Source of the DNA: a bacterium
GTDB lineage: Bacteria > Desulfobacterota > DSWW01
NCBI GenBank assembly: GCA_030609865.1
Contig: JAUWSZ010000248.1
Span: forward strand, 1-5,227
Length of the DNA stretch: 5,227 bases
Direction: 5' to 3'
Of the stretch, positions 1 to 5,227 are shown piece after piece. Within the stretch, counting starts at the first letter, position 1. Every line of letters begins with the position of its first letter. Below the pieces are notes generated by a model. The model had not been told where the DNA came from, did not search any database, and saw only the letters and a program-made list of their open reading frames with translations. Position numbers and translations under genes: made by a program.

Positions 1-59
1 CCGAGCAGGGCGCCACGAAAGCACTCCGTCAGGGTATCCTTGATGCCTTCAACTGCCAA
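1..59 (-). CDS. Possible 5' end of an unrecognised gene, running off the left edge
   Basis: The minus-strand frame is open from a TTG codon at 59-57 to the window edge and reads MAVEGIKDTLTECFRGALLG. A purine-rich stretch with AGAGAGGA lies about 7 bases upstream of the TTG and looks like a ribosome binding site. G or C at most third codon positions fits the GC-rich neighbours. An in-frame GTG further upstream (around 95) is an alternative start, but it lacks a good ribosome binding site. The product cannot be identified from 20 residues. If real, the gene is divergent from the ldtD-like gene and shares its upstream gap. A plus-strand frame is also open here (to a stop at 141-143), so the strand is not certain. 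Confidence 0.3.
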   Translation of the reverse strand, partial: MAVEGIKDTLTECFRGALL

Positions 60-184
60 GATGTTTTCCTCTCTGGATGGGTTAGGCTTCCAAGTCACCC
101 CACTAGATCGTCAGGGAGGCCGAAGTCTGATAAACTTTTTATGAGATATATCCCATCCCTCCCCAATCTGTCGAGTGTGGCGGA

Positions 185-1891
185 ATGTTGCTCGTCTCCG
201 TGAGGAATGTGAGAAGTTGGATCGGTTTGCTCCTGATCCCTGTCTTGTGGATGGGCATCCCTGCCGATGGGCAATGCGTCCCTGGAAAGAGCCTGACGGA
301 ACAAGTGAGTGACGGGCTGAAAAAGAAGCTCTCCCTGCCGGAGAGCCAGGGACCGTCGTTCTGCAGGAAGGAGGTTCTCTGCGGGCAGGTCGTGCTTGCC
401 CGTTTCTACCAGCAACGCGCCTTTCAGCCCGCGTGGATGGACGGGGAGGGCCGTTTCGTGCAGGCAAAGGATCTGGTGGATTCGATTCACGAGTGTTCCC
501 TCGAAGGCCTGAATCCTGATGTCTACCATCTGGCGACGATCGAGGCCCTGCTGGCGGCTGATGAGGGGGCCCGCGTCGCCGGAAGGCCGGTGGAGCCGGA
601 GGTCCTGTCCGATCTCGATCTACTGCTTACGGACGCCTTTCTCATCTATGGTTCCCATCTGTTGTCCGGACGTGTGGATCCGGAGACAATCCACACAAGA
701 TGGTTAGTAAGAAGCCGGGAAACGGACCTGGCCGGGCTCCTGCAGGCAGCGCTGGAGAAGAAGGAGGTGCACAAGGCCCTGGCGGGGCTCGTGCCGGAAT
801 ACCCTGAGTACATGAGTCTCCGAGAGGCCCTCCATGAATACAGGGCGATTTCCGAACGAGGCGGCTGGCCGCCCGTCCCGGAGGGGCCCACCTTGCACAA
901 GAACGACTGGGACCCGCGCGTTGCCGCCTTGCGTGCCCGGCTGGTCGCTACAGGAGATCTGGGCACGAACGAGGGGGCGGCCCCAGAGGTTCTCGACGAC
1001 CACGTGGAGCGAGCGGTTCGCGGATTTCAAAGCAGACACGGATTGACGGTGGACGGCGTGGTCGGTCCCGCGACGCTGGCGGCACTCAACGTGCCGGTGG
1101 AGGCCCGGGTCCGCCGGATCGAGCTCAACATGGAAAGATGGCGCTGGCTCCCTGATGACCTTGGAACAAGATACATCCTGGTCAATACGGCCGATTTCTT
1201 CCTGCAGGTTGTGGAGGCGGAAGGGACGGTGCTCGCCATGCGGGTCGTTGCGGGCAGAAAGGCAAGACGCACTCCGGTGTTCAGTGGCAAGATGACCTAC
1301 CTGGTCCTGAACCCGTACTGGCACGTCCCGCACAAGCTCGCCGTTCGGGACATCCTGCCCAAGATCAAGAAGGACCCGGGCTACCTGGATCGGCACGGGT
1401 TTCGTGTCTTCGAGAGCTGGGAGGAACTCGCGCCGGAGATCCCTCCGGAAACGATCGACTGGTCGAGTGTCACGGAGCGCAACTTCTCTTTCAAGCTTCG
1501 CCAGGATTCAGGGCCCACGAACGCGCTGGGTCGGGTGAAGTTCATGTTCCCGAACAAATTCGCCATCTACCTGCACGACACGCCTTCACGCTACATGTTC
1601 AAGCGAAACCAGCGCGATTTCAGCTCCGGCTGTATACGCGTCGAGGCCCCGATCGATCTGGCAGTCTACGTACTGCGGGGCGACCCGAAATGGACGCGGG
1701 AAGAGATCCTTTCCGCGATCGAGAGCCGGGGAAACCGAATCGTGTGGCTCCCGGAGTCGATTCCGGTGCATGTCCTGTACTGGACCGCTTGGGTCGATCG
1801 GGAGGGCGCCCTGCATTTTCGCCGTGATGTGTACGGTCGGGATGGACCTCTGGATAGGGCGCTCGGGGAGGGGCCGCTCCGCTACCAGTAA
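185..1891 (+). CDS. ldtD: YcbB/LdtD-type L,D-transpeptidase (periplasmic, murein 3-3 cross-linking)
   Basis: 568 residues, close to the length of E. coli LdtD (YcbB). Residues 1-30 look like a signal peptide: a basic stretch (R7, R10), a hydrophobic core at about 12-24, and a possible cleavage site near A27-D-G, so the enzyme should act in the periplasm. Residues ~60-240 match the YcbB scaffold region. Residues ~241-302 form a peptidoglycan-binding domain ending in FQSRHGLTVDGVVGPATLAALN. Residues ~328-500 are the YkuD catalytic domain, with NPYWHVPHK (376-384), H464 in YLHDTP, and the nucleophile C483 in SSGCIRVEAP. The tail to 568 is the usual YcbB C-terminal extension, so the gene looks intact. 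By family knowledge it joins mDAP residues of neighbouring stem peptides and can attach lipoproteins in some species. ATG 185 is the first start after an in-frame stop at 131-133, but only a weak GTGGCGGA precedes it; GTG at 200 or 209 is possible. The last 10 bases overlap the convergent mepK-like gene. Confidence 0.93.
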   Translation: MLLVSVRNVRSWIGLLLIPVLWMGIPADGQCVPGKSLTEQVSDGLKKKLSLPESQGPSFCRKEVLCGQVVLARFYQQRAFQPAWMDGEGRFVQAKDLVDSIHECSLEGLNPDVYHLATIEALLAADEGARVAGRPVEPEVLSDLDLLLTDAFLIYGSHLLSGRVDPETIHTRWLVRSRETDLAGLLQAALEKKEVHKALAGLVPEYPEYMSLREALHEYRAISERGGWPPVPEGPTLHKNDWDPRVAALRARLVATGDLGTNEGAAPEVLDDHVERAVRGFQSRHGLTVDGVVGPATLAALNVPVEARVRRIELNMERWRWLPDDLGTRYILVNTADFFLQVVEAEGTVLAMRVVAGRKARRTPVFSGKMTYLVLNPYWHVPHKLAVRDILPKIKKDPGYLDRHGFRVFESWEELAPEIPPETIDWSSVTERNFSFKLRQDSGPTNALGRVKFMFPNKFAIYLHDTPSRYMFKRNQRDFSSGCIRVEAPIDLAVYVLRGDPKWTREEILSAIESRGNRIVWLPESIPVHVLYWTAWVDREGALHFRRDVYGRDGPLDRALGEGPLRYQ

Positions 1892-2490
1892 CGGACCCGT
1901 CCCACATCGATGTGGACGAAGTCCGGGCCCGGGTAGTAGCCCACTCCACCGCCCTTCAGATCGACGGCCGCACGGTGCAATACCGGAAGGTCGAAGCCCG
2001 GCAGGCGGATGTCCAGGGCCTTGCCCTGGAGATGGAGGCTCCTGGTGGCCACGCCATGACCGCCGGTACGCAGGAGGGCGTTCGTTTTCGGAGAACGGTA
2101 TCCTGAGATTATGTGGAAGGGGCCACGGGCACCGAGACTCTCTCCGAGGGCATGCGCCAGATCCAGGAGTTGGACGTCGATGGGCTTGGTCTCACCCGTC
2201 CTGTGATCCCGCAGGATGTGGTCTATTCCGGTCAGGGCCTCGTCCAGGTATTTTCCCCGAGCCCAGTAGGCCACTTCGAGATCCTCTCCCGTGTGGGTGT
2301 TGTAGAAGGAGAGGGACCTTTCCCGCGTCGAGAATCCTCGAACCGCTGCAAATCCCCGGCCCGGAATGGCGGCCGATAGCAGGCCCACGACGCCCCACTG
2401 GAGGACACGGCGCCGGCTTATCTGACGCTCCTGTGGAACGATTTTGTAATCCGTTGGGCGCATCGATTGCTTCTTTCCCGTTCTAAGCAT
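1882..2490 (-). CDS. mepK: MepK/YcbK-type zinc murein endopeptidase (DUF882, peptidase M15-like), Tat-exported
   Basis: 202 residues. A twin-arginine signal is visible: SRRRVLQWG (residues 25-33), then a hydrophobic stretch to about 48 ending in GFA, so the folded zinc protein should be exported by Tat, as E. coli YcbK is. The mature part has the DUF882 pattern: SFYNTHTGE (61-69), SGYRSPKTN (129-137), SLHLQGKALDI (151-161) and GGVGYYPGPDFVHIDVG (181-197). H153, D160 and H193 are the expected zinc ligands by comparison with the M15/LAS fold. E. coli MepK is a murein endopeptidase that can cleave 3-3 cross-links, the bond type made by the convergent LdtD-like neighbour. The ATG at 2490 gives the longest form but has no clear ribosome binding site. 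The ATG at 2463 (residue 10) follows GGGAAAGAAG and keeps the whole Tat motif, so it may be the true start. A sigma-54-like promoter lies about 75 bp upstream. Confidence 0.9.
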   Translation of the reverse strand: MLRTGKKQSMRPTDYKIVPQERQISRRRVLQWGVVGLLSAAIPGRGFAAVRGFSTRERSLSFYNTHTGEDLEVAYWARGKYLDEALTGIDHILRDHRTGETKPIDVQLLDLAHALGESLGARGPFHIISGYRSPKTNALLRTGGHGVATRSLHLQGKALDIRLPGFDLPVLHRAAVDLKGGGVGYYPGPDFVHIDVGRVRYW

Positions 2491-2525
2491 TCAAACAGGT
2501 TAGAAAATTCCGTTTTTTGAGAGTG

Positions 2526-2554
2526 CCCGGAAGCTTAAAAGACTAGCTTCTGGG
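2526..2554. repeat. Inverted repeat / stem-loop in the mepK leader region
   Basis: CCCGGAAGCT (2526-2535) pairs with AGCTTCTGGG (2545-2554) around a 9-base loop: nine Watson-Crick pairs plus one G-T. Read as minus-strand RNA, the stem is 6 bp plus 3 bp around one A-C mismatch. There is no T-run after either arm, so it is not a standard intrinsic terminator. It lies between the crotonase gene and mepK. If the sigma-54-like promoter is used, it would form at the very 5' end of the mepK mRNA, where it could protect the transcript. It could also be a protein binding site. Confidence 0.5.
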
Positions 2555-2560
2555 GCTGAA

Positions 2561-2580
2561 TAAAGCAAGAACCATGCCTT
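2561..2580 (-). promoter_or_regulatory. Putative sigma-54 (RpoN) -24/-12 promoter facing mepK
   Basis: The minus strand reads AAGGCATGGTTCTTGCTTTA from 2580 to 2561. It has GG (2578-2577) and GC (2566-2565) separated by exactly 10 bases, within GGCATG-N4-TTGCTT, against the consensus TGGCACG-N4-TTGCA/T. The main departures are A for T before GG and T for C in GGCACG. Start of transcription would fall near 2553, giving a leader of about 62 bases to the first ATG of mepK. Such promoters need an enhancer-binding activator; none is visible in the window. I found no convincing sigma-70 promoter in the same gap. A chance match cannot be excluded. Confidence 0.4.
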
Positions 2581-2634
2581 CTGCTTCGACAAGGAGGCTG
2601 TTCCGAGAATAGCTTCGTTGTACGGGAGGGAGGG

Positions 2635-3393
2635 TCATTTCCGGAATCTCCGGATCAGATCCAGGAACTGCGGCGCCCCGGCCATTTCGGTCAGGAAGGC
2701 CTTTTCTGTCGCAAGATGAACGAGGAGATCCGCATTCTGGGACGAGTACATCATCGCCTTGATGGCGGCTGCCGCCTTCGGCGGGACAGCGGCTATCCGT
2801 TCAGCCAGGGCCTGGGTGTCATCGAGAAAGGTCTCTTCCGGGAAGAACTTGCTCACGATGCCGAATCGCTTCGCTTCCTCCTCGCAGATCGGCTCCCCTG
2901 TCAGCGCGATTTCGAGGGCCCTGGAGATCCCGACCATCTTCGGAAGGAAATAGTTGACGCCTCCGTCGCCGGTGAGCCCGATGAGGGAGTAGGCATAGTG
3001 AAGCCGAAGCGTTTCGGTGGCCACCCGGATGTCGCACGCCAGGGCCAATGCCGTTCCGTAGCCGGCCGCCACCCGGTTGACCGCTGCGATGACCGGCTTG
3101 TCCGCCTGCCGGATCTCGGCGATCGCCTTGTGCGCGATCGTGGCCATGATGTCGATGCGCTTCGCCGGGTCAGGGTCCTTTCCTACTTCGGTTACGTCCG
3201 CCCCTGCCGAAAAGGCGCGCCCCTTTCCTGTGAGCACCACGACCCGGGTCTGATCGTCCGCCAGGGCCCGGCGAAGGGCTTCCAGGGCCTCCTTGCCGAG
3301 CGCTGTGCTGAAGGCGTTCAGTACCCTAGGCCGGTTGAGGACCACCCACGAGACGGGGCCCTTGGTCTGACAGATCACATGCTTGAAAGACAT
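2635..3393 (-). CDS. Crotonase-fold enoyl-CoA isomerase/hydratase family protein
   Basis: 252 residues, the usual full length for a single crotonase domain, presumably cytoplasmic. The CoA-binding and oxyanion-hole segment is GKGRAFSAGADV (56-67). The second signature is NRVAAGYGTALALACDIRVA (106-125), followed by SLIGLTGDGGVNYFLPKMVG (136-155) and the C-terminal helices (SKFFPEE, then AAAAIKAMM). Aligned by eye with rat enoyl-CoA hydratase, the positions of catalytic Glu144 and Glu164 are Ala115 and Tyr135. Asp143 in the GDGG motif sits where Eci1-type isomerases (TEGG) and PaaG (PDxGG) have their acidic residue. Double-bond isomerisation is therefore more likely than water addition; this is inference, and another crotonase reaction is possible. 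The start ATG has AGGAG five bases upstream. The gene follows the acyl-CoA synthetase stop by 13 bp, so the two are surely co-transcribed. Confidence 0.88.
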   Translation of the reverse strand: MSFKHVICQTKGPVSWVVLNRPRVLNAFSTALGKEALEALRRALADDQTRVVVLTGKGRAFSAGADVTEVGKDPDPAKRIDIMATIAHKAIAEIRQADKPVIAAVNRVAAGYGTALALACDIRVATETLRLHYAYSLIGLTGDGGVNYFLPKMVGISRALEIALTGEPICEEEAKRFGIVSKFFPEETFLDDTQALAERIAAVPPKAAAAIKAMMYSSQNADLLVHLATEKAFLTEMAGAPQFLDLIRRFRK

Positions 3394-3398
3394 TGCGA

Positions 3399-3403
3399 CT
3401 CCT
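3399..3403 (-). promoter_or_regulatory. Ribosome binding site of the crotonase gene
   Basis: AGGAG on the minus strand, five bases before the ATG at 3393, inside the 13-bp gap after the ligase stop codon. It supports this start and translation from a shared mRNA. Confidence 0.75.
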
Positions 3404-3406
3404 GCA

Positions 3407-4948
3407 TCACTTGTTCGAATACTGCTCCACCAAGAGGTATTTGGTCACCTTTCCGGTGGGGGTCCTGGGAAGGGGTGCATCCATCCAGATGATCTTCTTC
3501 GGCACCTTGAAGCCTGCGATCCTCTCCTTGCAGTAGCTGATCAGTTCCTCCTCGGTGACCGATGTCTCCGGCGCCTTGACCACGACACCCGTGACCATCT
3601 CGCCCCAGGTGTCGTGCGGGAGCCCGATGACCGCACAGTCTGCAACGCCCGGATGGCTGAGCAGCATGCTCTCCACCTCCACGGCGAAGACGTTCTGGCC
3701 GCCGGAGATGATCATGTCCTTGACCCTGCCGGAAAGATACAGGAACCCTTCTTCATCAAATCTCCCCAGGTCTCCGGTGTGGACCCACCCGTCTTTGAAA
3801 ACTTCGCGGGTCTTCTCTTCATTCTTAAAATAGCCGGCCGGGGCGGTAGGCGCCCTGCCGATGATCTCGCCTGCCTCGCCGACCGGAACATCCTTGCCCT
3901 GGGTGTCGACGATGCGCACCTCGGCAGAAAAGATGACCTTCCCCACGGAGTCGGGCTTCTTCTCCTTCTCCTCGGGCCCCAGTTGCGTGAGAATCCCGGT
4001 TTCCTGCAGGCCGTAGTATTCGTAGATGTTCGGGCAGATGCGCCTCTTCACCTCCTCAAGGAGGCTTGGGGCAAGGGGCGCTGCGGCAAAGACCAGGGCA
4101 CGCAACGAACTCGGGTCGTGCTTGTCCACCTCGGAAAGGGAGAGCACGAAGCTGGCCATCGTAGGGACCCAGTTGGAGATCGTTACCTTCTCGGACTCGA
4201 TCAGCTCGAGCATCTTCTGTGCCTGGAACTGGTGGATCACATTCCTGGCGCCGGTGTATATCCCGATGCCGCACCAGGCAAAGCCGACCCTCCCGAAGAT
4301 CGGGAAGGCGGTGAGGATCACGTCCTCGCGGGTTACATCGTGCAGCATGGCCATGATAAAGGCGGTGGCGTTGTTGTAGTGGGTGAGGAAATAGCCCTTG
4401 GGCAGGCCCGTTGTTCCGGAGGTAAGGTTCAGGTACTGGATGTCCTCTTCCGAAATGTCCACGTTCGGTTCCTCGGGAGAGGATTGACGGACAAGTTCCT
4501 CGTAGTCCACGGCGAATCCGGGGAGGTCCTCGCCCATGCCCACGAAATGCGCGATATTTGGAAGCGCCTCTCGTATCTGACCCGCCACCTCGGAAAAGCA
4601 TGGGTCGAACAGGAGGGCTTCGGCCCCGCAGTGGGTCATGAGTTCGATCATCTCCGCCGGAGCGAGCCGGTAGTTCAGGGGGATGCCTATGATGCCGGCC
4701 TTGGCCAGGGCAAAATAGATCTCCACGATCTCGGCCCGGTTCGTGCAGAGAAAGGCGGCCACGTTCCCCTTCTTGAGACCCATGGACATGAGCCCGTTGG
4801 CAAGGCCGTTTGCACGGCGATTGACTTGCCGGAAGGAGAATCTTCGTCCGGTGAAAGAGCAGTAGATCGCCTCTCGATTACCGTACCGTATTGCTGCAAC
4901 GCGAGCGATGTTTCCGACGGCAAGTGTTCCTGTGGCTTTCTGTCCCAT
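3407..4948 (-). CDS. AMP-forming acyl-CoA synthetase (acyl-CoA ligase, ANL superfamily)
   Basis: 513 residues from ATG 4948. It activates a carboxylic acid with ATP to an acyl-adenylate and then to the CoA thioester. Motifs in order (ATG numbering): the P-loop TSGTTGLPKG (176-185), YYGLQETG (311-318, with E316), HTGDLG (390-395, with D393), GRVKDMIISGG (407-417), and PRTPTGKVTK near the C-terminus with the adenylation lysine K500. Both N- and C-terminal domains are therefore complete. A TTG at 4981 would add 11 residues, but the ATG at 4948 has AGGGGGGA six bases upstream and is preferred. Odd points: the usual PLFHxxG motif reads FPIFGRVG, with Gly at position 219 in place of the conserved His; YGxTE is YGLQE; SGGENV is SGGQNV. 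The chain length or aromatic nature of the substrate cannot be told. It follows the SDR stop by 36 bp and precedes the crotonase by 13 bp, so it is in one operon with both. Confidence 0.92.
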   Translation of the reverse strand: MGQKATGTLAVGNIARVAAIRYGNREAIYCSFTGRRFSFRQVNRRANGLANGLMSMGLKKGNVAAFLCTNRAEIVEIYFALAKAGIIGIPLNYRLAPAEMIELMTHCGAEALLFDPCFSEVAGQIREALPNIAHFVGMGEDLPGFAVDYEELVRQSSPEEPNVDISEEDIQYLNLTSGTTGLPKGYFLTHYNNATAFIMAMLHDVTREDVILTAFPIFGRVGFAWCGIGIYTGARNVIHQFQAQKMLELIESEKVTISNWVPTMASFVLSLSEVDKHDPSSLRALVFAAAPLAPSLLEEVKRRICPNIYEYYGLQETGILTQLGPEEKEKKPDSVGKVIFSAEVRIVDTQGKDVPVGEAGEIIGRAPTAPAGYFKNEEKTREVFKDGWVHTGDLGRFDEEGFLYLSGRVKDMIISGGQNVFAVEVESMLLSHPGVADCAVIGLPHDTWGEMVTGVVVKAPETSVTEEELISYCKERIAGFKVPKKIIWMDAPLPRTPTGKVTKYLLVEQYSNK

Positions 4949-4954
4949 GGCTTT

Positions 4955-4961
4955 CCCCCCT
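4955..4961 (-). promoter_or_regulatory. Ribosome binding site deciding the ligase start
   Basis: AGGGGGG on the minus strand, six bases before ATG 4948. The upstream in-frame TTG at 4981 lies only 3 bases after the SDR stop codon and has no comparable purine run at the right distance (only GAGCC), so the ATG is the better start. Confidence 0.6.
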
Positions 4962-4984
4962 ATTCCCCTGGTAAATCCCAAGGC

Positions 4985-5227
4985 TCATCGTGCCTGCATC
5001 CTCAGTGCACCGTCCAGGCGGATGACTTCTCCGTTGAGCATCGGGTTCTCGACGATGTGCCGGGCCAGGATGGCGAACTCGGTCGGTTTGCCCAGCCGGC
5101 TCGGGAAGGGGGCCATCTGGCCCAGGGAATCGAGCACCTTTTCCGGGAGCCCCATCAGCAGGGGGGTGAGAAACAGCCCGGGAGCGATCGTCATGACCCG
5201 GATGCCGTGCTGTGCGAACTCACGGGC
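4985..5227 (-). CDS. HSD10-like short-chain 3-hydroxyacyl-CoA dehydrogenase, C-terminal part
   Basis: The last 80 codons of a short-chain dehydrogenase/reductase; the gene continues beyond 5227. An internal ATG at 5194 is not the start, because the frame stays open to the edge with conserved sequence ([10 protein letters not shown]). The fragment reads [17 protein letters not shown], then [42 protein letters not shown]. This closely resembles the C-terminus of human HSD17B10 (type II 3-hydroxyacyl-CoA / 2-methyl-3-hydroxybutyryl-CoA dehydrogenase) and its bacterial relatives. Members oxidise 3-hydroxyacyl-CoA to 3-ketoacyl-CoA with NAD. The Rossmann glycine motif and the YxxxK catalytic pair lie outside the window, so activity cannot be verified here. 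It is upstream of the ligase by 36 bp and is likely in the same operon. Confidence 0.88.
   Translation of the reverse strand, partial: AREFAQHGIRVMTIAPGLFLTPLLMGLPEKVLDSLGQMAPFPSRLGKPTEFAILARHIVENPMLNGEVIRLDGALRMQAR

Noticed and set aside
108..136. Possible sigma-70 promoter for ldtD: TCGTCA, 17 bases, TAAACT
   Set aside because: Each hexamer matches only 4 of 6 consensus bases, a level expected by chance in an AT-richer gap.
95..529. Long minus-strand open frames across the ldtD-like gene
   Set aside because: They overlap a gene with clear domain motifs throughout, show no recognisable protein features, and are typical antisense shadows of GC-rich coding sequence.
1902..1915. Perfect 14-bp palindrome CCACATCGATGTGG just after the ldtD stop codon
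   Set aside because: It encodes the conserved VHIDV segment of MepK with the zinc ligand His193, and no T-run follows on either strand, so coding constraint explains it better than a terminator or operator.
1770..2486. 238-codon plus-strand open frame antisense to mepK
   Set aside because: Its translation is rich in Gly, Pro, Arg and Ser with no domain pattern, and the opposite strand encodes the complete MepK motifs.
2526..2554. The stem-loop as an intrinsic terminator of the acyl-CoA operon
   Set aside because: There is no U-run after the stem on the minus strand (CACTCTCAAAAAACGG follows), so the terminator reading is not supported, although Rho-dependent ending in this gap remains possible.
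2716..3492. 258-codon plus-strand open frame antisense to the crotonase gene
   Set aside because: Low-complexity Arg/Gly/Asp-rich translation with no recognisable fold; the minus strand encodes a full crotonase domain with a good ribosome binding site.

Overview
The window has the content of a moderately GC-rich, diderm (Gram-negative) bacterial chromosome. It carries a periplasmic L,D-transpeptidase of the YcbB/LdtD type and a Tat-exported MepK/YcbK-type murein hydrolase. A leftward cluster of acyl-CoA genes resembles those common in Desulfobacterota and other acid-degrading Proteobacteria. That taxonomic placement is an inference from gene content. I see no mobile element, tRNA, rRNA or CRISPR array.

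Left part (1-2490): a short open frame leaves the left edge on the minus strand and may be the start of an unrecognised gene. An intergenic gap of about 125 bp separates it from a rightward ldtD-like gene (185-1891). That gene converges on a leftward mepK-like gene (1882-2490), and their 3' ends overlap by 10 bp. By family knowledge LdtD makes 3-3 (mDAP-mDAP) peptidoglycan cross-links and MepK cuts them, so two opposing enzymes of one pathway sit tail to tail. The 144-bp region upstream of mepK holds a good match to a sigma-54 (-24/-12) promoter facing mepK, and a stem-loop that would lie at the 5' end of that transcript.

Right part (2635-5227): three tightly spaced minus-strand genes look like one operon. 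In transcription order they are an HSD10-like short-chain 3-hydroxyacyl-CoA dehydrogenase (C-terminal 80 codons only), an AMP-forming acyl-CoA synthetase, and a crotonase-fold protein. Together they fit activation of a carboxylic acid to its CoA thioester followed by beta-oxidation-type steps on the acyl chain. The crotonase lacks both glutamates of classical enoyl-CoA hydratase but has an Asp where enoyl-CoA isomerases and PaaG carry their acidic residue, so it is more likely an isomerase than a hydratase. The substrate cannot be read from this window.

Nothing here amounts to a clearly new system. The points most worth checking are the convergent ldtD/mepK pair, the sigma-54-like promoter on mepK, and the altered active sites of the crotonase and the ligase.
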